This document shows, piece after piece, positions 19,863-30,576 of a DNA stretch of 37,000 nt. The position numbers and the translations under genes were made by a program. Under the pieces are notes generated by a model that did not search any database, was not told the origin of the DNA, and worked only from the letters and a program-made list of their open reading frames with translations. Origin of the DNA: Adiantum capillus-veneris. Lineage: Eukaryota > Streptophyta > Polypodiopsida > Polypodiales > Pteridaceae. Location: assembly GCA_014529385.2 (NCBI GenBank), contig CM043969.1, positions 14,087,446 through 14,124,445 on the forward strand, in the 5' to 3' direction. Position 1 is the stretch's first letter, and the number at the start of each line of letters is the position of its first letter.

Positions 19863-21980
19863 TTGCTAGTGTTTTAACTAATCATGTATTTTTTCTCAAA
19901 TGCATAAATATGGCACCACATGTTCTTCAATTTTATTTTTCAAGGACACTAAGAATACATCCTTCTAAAAAAATTCACTTGTATACATACTTATATGACA
20001 CTTTATCGTCGATACCTTTGCTAGCTTATAGACACTAGTATATTTTTAAGTAAACATAAATATCCTTTGTGCTCTAGTTGTCATGTTGCCATCATTTTAA
20101 ATGCAAGTTGAACAAAGCATTGCATGGTCCAAATAGGCTCCAAGGGCATGACATCAAAGGATTGTCAAAAAATTTAAATATTTTTAGGAAAAGGAAATTT
20201 AAATAAGTGAAAAAAAAAGGTACAAGATCCTCAGAAAGGGGGAGGGATTGTTAAAATTTTCAAAACACAAAGGTATTGGAAATCTTTATATGCTAATCAT
20301 TTTGCTCTTTAGAAGGATGTCAACAAGTGTGTAGTGATTGTCTTGCTAATAGTTGGTACATCTATTGTTGATGATCACGAGGAATCTAATTTAGCAAATA
20401 AGAATAAAATTAGATGTTGATTAAGCTACATGTGATTCCATTAAAATTCCATTGTATGTAATGTATCACAGATATCATGATTCAAGGAAATAAAAAAGAA
20501 ATATTTTTCATAAAAAAACTAAACATTATCTCAATAGTAACATAACCTCCTTTTCTACCACTTTGATCAATGAAATAGCACACAATAAAAATGTGGTGAA
20601 GAAAGATTGTCTAAATCCCACTTACCTAAAGCTACTGACACTCCCCCCCCCCCGCGGTTCCCCCCAGCCCGGCCCGGCACCTTAGGGCAATCTTCTTTAT
20701 CAAGGACAACCAACTTGAATTTTGGCAATTATATGATCAACCATAGTAGCTCTATAATTTTTGATATGGAACACCTCTTTGAATTTTTTGAGAGACACAA
20801 TACGATGCATTCCTCCAAAATCACTTTTGCTGGTGGCTTATTTTCAAAGTGTACACAAGCAAGAAATAGAGTACCTTTGTGTAAATAAGAAAGGCATGCT
20901 CTACTTGAGCATGAGCTACATCACAAATATTTAGCCTGGGTGCTTTACCAACACAAATGTGGAAAGAAGTTCCTACAACCCTTTAGGCTATATTCTATTG
21001 GCAAGGTTTTTGTTCCACTCAATCTAGCTTCCATTTGTAACTAACAATGTTTCTCATGTTCACTATTGGCAAGGTAACCACTTGTATTCACAAAAAACAA
21101 AGACATAGAAAGGGAGAGAAAAGGAACACAAGAGAAAGATAGATAGATAGAACAATATGCAGAGATAGAGAAACACAACGACAAGGAGGAAGAAAGAATT
21201 GTTGCTTACCACATTATTGGATTCTTCATTAGCTATGGATAGTATTGCATGATTATTTTCTATGGTGTTCAACATTGCAATAGCTCTGTATTTCTCCTTG
21301 TCCTAATTTCAAACACTCCACTCAAATTGTAACATAAGGAGAAAAAACATTCACAGATGTCTTGCCATATTTTTTTGTCATAACTCCTCTTCATCTACTA
21401 GTACTTAAAGAAGCAATCGTGAGCACTTGTCCTTTTGTATCTAATAAAGTACGAGACCATGATATAAAGTTTAAGCCTTTTTTATGCATTTTTCTTTTAA
21501 TAAAAGTAAAGAAATATTACTTTGATTATCTCTCTATGCTCACATGGAATTTCTTAAAAGGACCAAATTTGAGTCCAAACATTTCCTAATGGCAGAGAAT
21601 AGGAAGTTTCAGCCGCACTTACTAGAAAATTTAATGATCTGATGCAAAGAGGTTTGAAACTAAAAATAGCACACCAATAAGGAGAAGAGCTGACGGGGAA
21701 AAGCAATTTCCATTTCTATTGAGGCTACAACTTTGAAGATCATCAAACGGCTCTACTTCTTTCAATGATAAGGAGTTAGATGTCACATCCAAGAGAAAGA
21801 AGAAGGTAGCATGAGTAGAAAGATTGAGGAATTGTCCAAACAGATCTCTGATATCTCTAGCGCCATATCTCCAATGGGAAAATTATAGGCCTAGTGTACA
21901 AAATGGAGATCCAAAGAACATTGATTTGATGAGTGTTTCTAGTGTACTTATTTCTCATGGGGTGAACCTTCAAAAAAATA

Positions 21981-21987
<7 letters not shown>
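19863..21987. other. Intergenic, no supported gene
   Basis: About 2.1 kb of AT-rich sequence. A plus frame at 20607-20888 has a protein-like end (FEFFERHNTMHSSKITFAGG) but starts in a poly-C/GC-rich patch and shows no domain; it could be a fragment of a mobile element. (GATA)-type short runs occur at 21140. No other signal is supported. Confidence 0.3.

Positions 21988-22054
<67 letters not shown>
21988..22054. repeat. Microsatellite (TC)33
   Basis: Uninterrupted TC repeat; the flanking frames of SL or RE residues are artefacts. Confidence 0.95.
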
Positions 22055-22058
<4 letters not shown>

Positions 22059-22166
22059 GAAATAGATAACGGAGAGAGCTTGAGCTTGTGCTTGTGCATG
22101 CTTGTGCAAGCATGCACTCACATAGCAAAGCAAGCACAATGGAGATGGAGGCACAAAGATGTTTCT

Positions 22167-22189
22167 CCTTCTTCTTCTTCTTCTTCTTC
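22167..22189. repeat. Microsatellite (CTT)7-8
   Basis: Short trinucleotide repeat. Confidence 0.9.
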
Positions 22190-22835
22190 ACACTTCAAAA
22201 TGGTGATTAGGTCTAAAAAAAACATATGAAAAATACAACATGATAAGAACTATGTACAACAATCATTGTGAAACCACTAGTGAATGAATTGGAAAGTTAA
22301 GGGACTATCACTCTTGGTAGGTGAACCATGTTCAATGTAGTACAACTGGCAATGATCCTTGTATCCGCTACCCTCGAGAAGTCCACTATGTAAAAATTGC
22401 ATATAGCACATGCGAACAAGAGGTATTTAAATATTCCCTTACCTGTATATTTTCAAGTATTATATATACCCCTTATGTATGCATTTTTGTTAAAAAAAAT
22501 AGCCCTTATATATATATAAAATTTTACTTTTTCAATTAAAAAACCCTTTATGTATCTAATTATAACTTGCTTATTTTGTTCACACGTGTTATCTTACATA
22601 TTTCCTAGTGGACACCCCAAGCCGCTACCTCATGCCTATGATAGATGTACGCAATTGTACCATGGTTTAAGCTTGATATCTTAGCATCTTTGAAAGACTT
22701 TCTTGATAGATATATATATGATAATTCATTCAACCTACCATTGGTTGAGCTTGATCTCTCAACATCTTTGAAAGACTTGCTTGATTTTACAAATTCTCCA
22801 AATATTTCCTTGCCATTTGTTTAGTCTCAATCCAA
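22190..22835. other. Intergenic, no supported gene
   Basis: AT-rich. TTGAGCTTGATCTCTCAACATCTTTGAAAGACTT-like phrases recur at about 22667-22705 and 22745-22785, an imperfect direct repeat of about 75-bp period. No gene. Confidence 0.4.
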
Positions 22836-23008
22836 AATAGTGAACCTAACTCTTAACCTTATCCCAAACAATAAATGCAATCCCAAACACTAAAACATAG
22901 TCTCAACAAATAATAAACCAAATCCCAAACACCAAAATCTAATCCAAAATATTTAACCAAATCCCTCAAAGTAATCCCTAATCCCAAACACTAAAACCTA
23001 ATCCCAAG
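22836..23008. repeat. Degenerate short-period repeat of AATCCCAAACACTAAAACCT type
   Basis: The phrases CCCAAACA(A/C)(T/C)AAA and (C/A)CTAATCCCAA recur six or more times with varied spacing. The unit is C-rich on the plus strand and superficially resembles degenerate plant telomere repeat, but the register is irregular. Confidence 0.5.
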
Positions 23009-23243
23009 AAGCAATGATTTGTTTAGGATTTTATGTAATATAGGAACTTTAAGGGTTATCATTTGGTTTACCTTATTATCAACAACCTTAACAATAACTA
23101 TACACAAGAATTATGAGTAGTGATAACGATGTGAGCCTATCTAATCAAGATGTCTATCTCTTGTCTAGAGTGCCATGTCCTTGTAATCAATGAAAATGGG
23201 TTGATGACAAATCAAATGCAGTTGAGATGTGAAGGATACTTAC

Positions 23244-23625
23244 AATTGCAACGTGGTTGATGTATATCTGACACATTTTCACTGTTTGCTATCACGTCAG
23301 TATGGGTAAACACATGATGAACAAGAACTTCCTTTACAGATCTTTTGCCGATTGCAACTTTGAAATCCAACACTCTGGCCTTCCATGTTGAGCGGTGAAC
23401 ATTGATAGCACTAGACCTCTTGTCTCTTCTTGGTTGCATGAGGACCCATGAACCTTTGTTTATCCTTTGTCCAACCCATTGGTTCTCTGCACTTATTGAA
23501 GTTGATATTGTAATTGATGATATGCTACTACTTGGCCTTCTAGGCAAAGTGCAGACCTTGTTGCTAGTTGGTGTGAGAGACCATAAGCACCTAGAGCTTC
23601 TTGGGCGGGAAGACGTGGAAGCCAT
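23244..23625 (-). CDS. Probable first exon of an unrecognised gene (minus)
   Basis: ATG at 23625 in good context (AGCTATGGCTTCC) opens a 127-codon frame that ends at a perfect donor CAATT/GTAAGTAT (23243). The N-terminus is Ser/Arg/Thr-rich (MASTSSRPRSSRCLW) and might act as a targeting peptide or be disordered. It is followed by SAENQWVGQRINKGSWVLM, INVHRSTWKARVLDFKVAIG and VKEVLVHHVFTHTDVIANS, ending with a Cys-containing HQPRC. I do not recognise a domain. Without the donor the frame would add ten residues and stop at 23212. No downstream exon could be identified in the minus direction, so it may be an isolated gene fragment or a host gene with a long intron. Confidence 0.4.
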
Positions 23626-23659
23626 AGCTATGAGAGAAAAACTTTAGTGGAGGGAGATT

Positions 23660-24320
23660 CACTTTGAAAGCATCCTAATGGAGGGAAAGTGTTTTACAAT
23701 TCCAATATCTTGTGCCGGCTTAATGGTCACCCTCCAGTACGTTAATGACCATAAGAGAATATCAGCAGTGGGACCACACATGCACCTAACAGCTCGATAA
23801 AAGAAAAGAAGTTACGATGCCACAATCCTAGATTCGTGAAAGTTTTTAAAATATTTTCCTATTTCTTGAGTCTTTCCACGTATTTTCCTACGTAACGTAG
23901 CCCTCCTGCTCATTGGACATGCTCTATTTTCTCTCTCTTTCATATGGCCCTCCAAATGACCTCCAAAATTTCCTAATGGCTACTCCTCTTTACCCCTTTA
24001 GAAAAAGCACTCAAGCTACTGTACCCGTGGCTCGAATACCATTAATTGCAAGGAATAGAAGAGAGGGTCGTTCAACACCAAAACAACACCGGCTCCTGTC
24101 AAGCTTCTAATAGCTCAATAGAATGGTTAAGCCGTAGGCAAGCCCCGTAGGACTCCACTATTAAGGCCATAGCTCTCGATGGTGACGCCCAGTTAACTAC
24201 ACAAAGGCAGGCCCACTGCCAGGCTGCAAAATCCCTATTCTACTTACTCACATGCAATTAATAGTACCAACCATTTATAGCTAGCTTGAGGACCTCCCTT
24301 CTTGAGCAAGAAACGAGAAA
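23660..24320. other. Upstream region of the minus exon, otherwise no gene
   Basis: No supported gene. The small plus frame at 23913-24110 has no recognised feature. The 23630-23800 part should hold the promoter of the minus exon, but no clear TATA box is present. Confidence 0.35.
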
Positions 24321-24338
24321 CCTTGTGCTCTGATACCA
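24321..24338 (-). promoter_or_regulatory. Primer binding site (initiator tRNA-Met type)
   Basis: The minus strand reads TGGTATCAGAGCACAAGG. TGGTATCAGAGC is the standard 12-base primer binding site complementary to the 3' end of plant initiator tRNA-Met. It shows that an LTR should end just upstream on the minus strand (from about 24340 to higher coordinates). Confidence 0.65.
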
Positions 24339-25131
24339 ATCTAACATTTAATGTCCTAGTAGCTTGTGTGTAGCGGAAAATAGCATGAACATAGTGAGCA
24401 TTTTATTAGAATAGATTCCTAATGAGATTAACAAAAGTGCTTGGGTGGAGAAAGCAACTAAAAGAATAACACCTAGTTAGATAGCATGAACAATACTTCA
24501 AAAGAGAGAGAAATTAAGCAATTGACAACAGATGAGGACCGGCTTTGCATGGAGCCGGTCCCCCCTCCAAAAGGCTTTGTATTATGGTTTCTCCCATCAA
24601 GAGAGACATTTTACAATACAATTTCTTGTGTTCCTTCAATACTAGCCAGTGCAATGAAGATGGAAACTTCATGCACTATGCAAAACACTTATTAAACACA
24701 ACATCAATTCCCTCACGGTCTCAGACCCAAGACCTCACACACCTTAGAAGATGGTGAGAGCTAGCGGGGCATGAGAGTAGATTGAGAGGAAGAAGGCGTA
24801 TTCTTACAAGAAAGATGTACATCTCCTCACATAATCACTCATATTAGCATAGCTTAGCTTAGTAATTAGCATGGTAGACGAGATGAGAATGCATTGAAGC
24901 TTGGCTCTTGGTTGGATTTGCATCACAAAGCCAAGAGTTGTTGGTGTAGGCCTTCCTTCTCACAAGCTTGGAGTAGGTGATAAGCTTTCCATTACAGCTT
25001 GAGAAGGAGAGAGATTCTTCTTTTCTTCACACATGAGCTAGTGTGAGTGTGTGTGTGATAATGCCTTGCAAAAATTAACCCCCTCTCTCTCTTGGTCGAC
25101 CCCTCTTGATTTTTGCTCTTGCTAGCATCCT

Positions 25132-25455
25132 ATTGGACCTCCCCAGGCTTAGCCAATGGTAATTAAGAAGTATAAGTGATAGCCTTTTGACATGTGTCCC
25201 CCTTTCCCCTTTTGTGAGAGCTTTAGGTAATTATTTAATTCAACTAAACTCTCATTGGACCCCTTTTTCTCCTGGCCAATAGGAATCAGGCAAGCCGTTG
25301 GGATGCTGAATGCTCATTGGTCCCCTTGGGAGACTGTCCAATAGTCTTCTTGAAAGCTTAATTCTTATTGGTTCTTTTATTAAGTGTTTTTAAATTAATT
25401 AAACTATATTTACTCTAGCCTAATTCTCTTTGGTCCACCTCCAAGGCCATCCAAT
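25132..25455. promoter_or_regulatory. Array of paired ATTGG...CCAAT boxes
   Basis: Inverted CCAAT pairs occur at 25132/25153, 25254/25276, 25316/25338 and TTTGG 25429/CCAAT 25451. An unpaired ATTGG is at 25367. The left-to-right spacing inside each pair is 21-22 bp, and the flanks (GGACC..., AGGAAT) repeat. CCAAT is the NF-Y site; whether these are bound is not known. Confidence 0.5.
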
Positions 25456-25539
25456 AGGAATTGGGTACACCTTGTGGGCATCTGGGCTAGGGAGCTGACA
25501 TGTGTCCCTCATTCCCTTTGTGTAAAGGGAGCTTGTCTG

Positions 25540-25557
25540 TGTATGTGTGTGTGTGTC
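25540..25557. repeat. Short (TG)n microsatellite
   Basis: GTATGTGTGTGTGTGTC tract. Confidence 0.8.
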
Positions 25558-25906
25558 AGTTTCTCTCTCATCCCCTACTTGCAAGGCTCGCCCCCTCCTA
25601 TGTAGGGATTGCCAAAGACTTTTGGGACACACACAAAGAATCCAATTCCCCCAATGTTGGACCTTTGGACACAACCTTTGAATTTTGGAACCTTAGCATT
25701 TTGTAAGTCTTAATGGGCTGAACCTTAGGGTCTTTTAAGCCCATTGTTGCACATGGATCTTTTACAGATGGCCCCCCCTTTGGATCCCTATTGTGGCCGG
25801 TCTACTAGCTTAACCAATATTCTAGCTTTTTCTCCCTTGGCACTTCCCCATATGAAATGATCAGTTTAACATGAGAAAATCATTTAGGAGAATTAGATAT
25901 TGATTA

Positions 25907-28030
25907 TTATGATAGTTCATGCAAAATTTTGGGTCTACTCCATGATTGAATGGCTTCAATTTTCTTGGGCTTTACATGTATTCCCTTGCCCGATACAATG
26001 TGTCCCAAATATTCAATTTCAGATTGGAAAAATGAACTCTTTTTAAGATTCAGATACAAGTGGTTGTGTGCAAGCATATCAAATACACGTGTTAAGTGCT
26101 CTTTATGTTCTTGTTTTGATTTACAAAATATAAGAATGTTGTCAAAGTATACAATCACAAAATCTTGATGGTCAATGAAAATCTTGTTCATCATGCATGT
26201 GAATGTGGTTGGTGCATTTGTTAGCCAAAATGGCATGACAAGAAATTCATAATGTCTCGTTTGTGATCTGAAAGAAGTTTTGTAGATATCTTGGTCAAAC
26301 ATTTTGACTTGGCGATACCCTGATTTGAGGTCAATTTTGCTAAGACATTTGCTGCTTGCAGTTTGTCTAACAATTCATCCACTCTAGGAATAGGGAACAT
26401 ATTCTTGATGGTAATCTTGTTTAAAGCCCTGTAGTCAATACACATACAAAAAGTTCCATTTTTCTTCTTTGAACAAGAAGTATTGGAGCTCCATATGGTG
26501 AGCTACTAAGTCTTATAAGTCCCTGATCAAGCAAGTCAATAATTTGAGTTTGTATCTCCCTGTGTGTAGTCGGATTTACACAATAAGGTGCTCTACAAGG
26601 AGGTTCACTACCCGGTATAATATGTATTTTGTGGTCTTTTGGGTGTGAAGGTGGAATTTCAGGTGGTAGATCATGCATGGAACAATTCTTAAAATGTGAA
26701 AGAAAATCATCATGTGAGAAGTTACGTGAGGTTTCAAATTTAACAGAGATTTGATTTACTAGCACCAGATATGTTTTCTCTAGTTTTTGAGTTTCTCTTT
26801 TGGCTTGAGTGTGAGAAAGAAGTAGAAATTTTTGATGTGCTAGTGTTGCTTGGATGGAAAAATTTCAATTAGATGAGTGAGAGACATGGTACGTGTTTTA
26901 TAATTAATCAACGGATCAAATTTATGACGGAATGGCATTCCCAAAATCATATCAAGACCATGCAACGGTGCTACCAGAAATGTACGTGCTTGTGTAAATT
27001 TACCAATGCAAACTTCAACCGTGACTTGGGTTTTGCAATTATTAAAATTTTGATTATTATAAACAATTTTGACTTTGTGAGGTAAAGAAATTGCGAGATA
27101 TTTGTTGTGCCAATAGTGCAGAAATAAAATCATAGCTACTGCCATCATCTAAAAGAATGGTGACACTTTCACCCTTGACTGTGCCTTGCACTTTAAACAA
27201 ACTGTGAGGAGATATAGGAGTACTTGAAGATGGGTCATCATCGTGATCATACTCAGGATCATATCCCTCACTGTAATTAGCTTCCACTCAAGATCATACT
27301 CAGGATCATATCCCTCACTGTAATTAGCTTCCACTTCATTATCATTTGGATTAGCATCTTTGATGAGGTTAAGAGTAGCACCGTATGGGAGGTTGTTTTT
27401 GAAAGGTCTTTGATTTGGATTTTGGGTGACTCCATTGGATTGGCTATTACTCTTAGCAGGACCTTTTTGGCACTTATCTACATAGTGACCATATTGGAAA
27501 CATTTAAAACACTTCACCTTTTTGTTACCATTAGAATATTGAGCAAGACGTTGGTTGGAAGAATTTTGTTTTCCTCCCTGCTGGGTGTTACTACTGTTGT
27601 TGCCATAGGCTTGAGAAGCTATAACAGAGTTGTCAAATCTGCGTCTCTTGAAGAAGGTACAACTTTGATGTTTGTTCCTATCAAAGTTAGGAGAGAAATT
27701 GGCTTTCTTATTATGGTTAGTACTAGCAGTTTGTTTAGTGTGAGAGGGTTTTCCACCTTTCTTCTTCTCCGCATTAAGGGCTAGATTGATAGCCTTTGAT
27801 AGTGAATCCAGTTCAAACATATCTACCTCAACACCAATTTGCAGTGCTAAGCTAGATATATACTTGCGCTTTAATTTCCTGCGTCTGACATGTTCAATAG
27901 CTTGAAATTGAATTAAACAGTTGCAGAAACGATCAATGTAGCCCAGTACATCTTCATTTTGACCTTGTCAAATTAAATCCATCTGGCATCGTGCTTTAGC
28001 TTTATAATGTGTGGTAAAAATTGACGATAT
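25907..28030 (-). pseudogene. Ty3/gypsy Gag-protease-RT polyprotein, broken (minus)
   Basis: Order on the minus strand: gag end (NEDVLGYIDRF, about 27950), Lys/Asn-rich nucleocapsid with zinc knuckle CFKCFQYGHYVDKC (27480-27520), retropepsin-like VTILLDDGSSYDFIS (27150) and GLDMILGMPFR (26940), then RT with PCRAPY...EIQTQIIDLLDQGLI (26560), MCIDYRALNKITI (26440), FPIPRVDELLDKLQ and YFDNILIF (26140). The RT active site is YFDN instead of YxDD, and protease is DDG instead of D(S/T)G. Frames are broken by a TGA at 27968, a 47-bp tandem duplication at 27245-27335 and a shift at about 26430. It ends after IQSWSRPK near the end of RT, with no RNase H or integrase. It would have made the coat and polymerase of an LTR retrotransposon; now dead. 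Confidence 0.85.
27245..27335. repeat. 47-bp tandem duplication inside gag-pro
   Basis: A 44-bp block starting GATCATACTCAGGATCATAT (27245 and 27292) is repeated with a 47-bp period. 47 is not a multiple of 3, so it shifts the frame between the zinc-knuckle part and the protease. Confidence 0.95.
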
Positions 28031-29399
28031 ATATAAATAAATAAAGGAAATGACTATGTAGTAATAGATGTATGCTCGGTTTGTGAAATTAATGACAAAA
28101 AATAAAATAAAGTAAATAACAAAATAATGGGTACTTAGCTCGTAGATTGATGATGCCATCCAGTCCAAAAGTATGGTGCACCGAGTTTCGGTTGAGAGCG
28201 ATGAACAATTGAGCGGTTGGTCTATAGAACAATTGAACTTTCATCGACGCCCAATCTTCCATGTCCCCAAACACGATGGCAATAAGAATAGACAAGATGA
28301 TTTACTCTTCACAGCCGCAGAATATAATTCGTATTGTCGGCTTAACTTTGGTTGATGCATTTCCCTTGAAGCTATGGTGGCGGTCGTCGAGTAGGCAAAG
28401 AGTGGATAGCCGAGTGATTTTCTTTTGCATGGATGGATTGCAAAGACATTGGATGATGGGCGGTCAATTTCCCCTTTGGGCTATAAAAGGTAATTAAAGT
28501 TGTGCGGCTAAGGAGATCTGTGGGTCACCCTTTACAAGGTTTGTGTCCACGACCGACGAAGGGGTTGAGTGAAGGGGTGAATTGAGGCTTAAGGTAAATA
28601 TTTTAGAGCCCTGTGGTGGATGGAAGACCAATGAAGACTAAGTTGGGACACTGTTTTTTAATGAAAATGTGTGTGAACCCTGAACTTGGAGGTCGCTTGC
28701 GGGCAAGGTATAGAGAATGATAGGATGCAAGGGAGGTAGTGTTGAGGACGACTTGCAGGAGTGTTTTTGGCCTGCATGCAAGACCAAGAAGTTGCCCATC
28801 GGTCCAAGCCAACCTTGTTGGTAGTCTTTGGATGCATATTGAAGGACGACAACCTACAGGTGTTGGACATGTAGGGGTTGACTCCCATGGGAGCCTTGTC
28901 GGATCTTCCCAATCACTTCTTCACGATAGTAATTATGGCAATTCAGTGGTGCTGAAAGACCACAAGAGTCATTTTCTTTCAAACTTCAAGATAGCTTGAA
29001 ACTCAAAATCCAGATTCGCCATTACTCTCTCTTCATATTTCTTCCCAATTCAAGATCCTCTTACATAATCCTTGAAATCCGATTTCTTCTTCTAATCTTC
29101 ACAAGTTGATGTCTGCCTTTGTGACTCGCTCAAAAGCTTGCTTAAGCAGAATCCACTTCTTGCTTTTCCCTTCACTTATGCCCAATTCACCCTTCAAAAC
29201 CTCCTTCAAGATGCTCCAATGGGCAAGTCCGATTCATTGCACCAAATTAATCTCTTTTGGACTCTGTTTTTGACTGTTGTTAAGCCAAAATTTGATGGTT
29301 GATTGCCAATTAATTGCCGATTAATCCATGGTTGCAATTTTAATGTTGTTGATTTGAAAATCTTTCAAAAATTTGAAATGCGTGCCGATTAACTTGAAC
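28031..29399 (-). mobile_element. Leader/5' gag region of the gypsy element, no intact ORF
   Basis: Lies between PBS and the visible gag. No intact gag N-terminus is seen: 28030-28130 is an AT-rich patch that interrupts the gag frame right before HYKAKARCQ. Frames at 28089-28999 on both strands look like chance. Near 29110-29200 the minus strand has a coding-like KKWILLKQAFERVTKAD phrase without context. Confidence 0.4.
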
Positions 29400-29417
29400 C
29401 TGATAGCTCTAATACCA
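29400..29417 (-). promoter_or_regulatory. Primer binding site of the gypsy element
   Basis: The minus strand reads TGGTATTAGAGCTATCAGG, starting one base after the LTR end CCAACTCCCAACA. It differs from the tRNA-iMet consensus TGGTATCAGAGC at one base. Confidence 0.65.
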
Positions 29418-29418
29418 T

Positions 29419-29533
29419 TGTTGGGAGTTGGGGAGATCAATTGCTTAGACAACTCAACTGTTCCTCATAGACCACTATCAAGATGTCACCTTCTCTTTTG
29501 AATTCAAGTACACACACACACTTAGACTATAAC

Positions 29534-29579
<46 letters not shown>

Positions 29580-29999
29580 AATAGATTGACAAGGAAAGAG
29601 TGTAAGAGGAATTGTAGAGATGTAGACATAAACATGGAGTACACAAAATAACACATCATAGTATATGAGAGAGGGAAGGGAAAATTTAGGGCATCTAATA
29701 AGAAAGGCCTAAAGATTGCAGCTTCAAACTCCATGGCACCTCTTGTGGAGTTTGGTATTTAATATTTGATATTACTCGTTGGTGACAAAAACTGGAGGCC
29801 CCTCCTTTACACTTAATCCCACTTTAGTTATGAGTGGAGCACATTACTTATTGCATGCCCCTCTTAGGGTGAGTTCTCACACTGTACTACTTACAAAACA
29901 ACCATAGTGGCTTATTGATAAAAGATCTAAAACATTGTGCAAAAGTAAAATGACTGAGACAATTATTATTTGCTGGTGCCTCCTTCTCAACTCCCAAAA
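29419..29999 (-). mobile_element. 5' LTR of the gypsy element (~581 bp)
   Basis: On the plus strand the block starts TGTTGGGAGTTG and ends CAACTCCCAAAA, so the ends form a 12-bp inverted repeat with one substitution (CA changed to AA at the outer end). The PBS follows immediately on the minus side. It holds an (AC)n microsatellite (29534-29574). The matching 3' LTR is not recognised in the window. Confidence 0.65.
29534..29574. repeat. Microsatellite (AC)20
   Basis: Uninterrupted AC repeat within the LTR. Confidence 0.95.
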
Positions 30000-30389
30000 T
30001 TTCAATCTACAAATTATAATACACTCACTATTAGTAAAATCAAATATACATCACATAATTAACCATTAAGACAACTATCCCAATTGCAGTTAACCACATA
30101 CAATAGGAGGGTGCCCAATCTCATAACACTGGGGGGTGTTGATTGCATTCACCACCCTCTGAACTTGAAGGAAACTTAGGTATATGTGCCCTATTCTCTA
30201 TTTGGATGCATCACCTACAAATGCCCCTTACAAGTTGTAAAATTGCTACCCAATATCCACCATCAAAGTCTTAACAAATTGAACATAGGTTCTCATTAAT
30301 ACAAACAATATGAAATACATGCATAAGGCTAGTCATAGTGCTTTTGTCCATGCATACCAATGATTCATGGTCAGCAAAAACTTGATTCA
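30000..30389. other. Intergenic, no supported gene
   Basis: No gene or repeat recognised. Confidence 0.4.
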
Positions 30390-30576
30390 TAATTTGATAC
30401 TCGCATTTTAACTTTTCTTATATGTTTTGCAACGTTTATCCCTCTTCTTATGAGCAATGGCTCCATTCCTCACATCTCAACTACATTAGATTTGTCATTT
30501 TCACTTATTGATACTCTTAGTTTAACTCTTCTTATATATTTTGCAGATGTTTATCCCTCTTCTTATGAGCAATGGG
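30390..30576 (+). repeat. Direct repeat spanning an intron/exon border
   Basis: TGATACTC...TTAACT(T/C)TTCTTATAT(G/A)TTTTGCA followed by (A/G)CGTTT or GATGTTTATCCC and TCTTCTTATGAGCAATGG occurs at about 30400-30462 and 30508-30572. In the second copy TTTTGCAG/ATG is a good 3' splice site, so the repeat duplicates the end of an intron and the start of an exon of the gene that follows. Confidence 0.7.

Larger units (their letters stand above)
24340..25890 (-). mobile_element. Probable LTR block belonging to the 24321-24338 PBS
   Basis: The sequence upstream (minus sense) of the PBS has no ORF, contains a CCAAT-box array (25132-25455) suited to a U3 region and reaches to the broken RT at 25907. 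I could not find a clean TG...CA boundary, so the extent is a guess. Two plus frames at 24486-24757 and one minus frame at 25420-25674 have no domain. Confidence 0.35.

Noticed and set aside
22836-23008. CRISPR-like array or true telomere repeat
   Set aside because: Repeat units are irregular and short; spacers are not uniform, and the host is a plant.
24321-24338. tRNA gene fragment
   Set aside because: The 18-bp match is a retrotransposon primer binding site; no cloverleaf or A/B boxes surround it.
25907-28030. Endogenous pararetrovirus (caulimovirid) instead of a gypsy element
   Set aside because: LTR, PBS, gag zinc knuckle and the RT context fit a Ty3/gypsy LTR element; no movement-protein-like region is seen.
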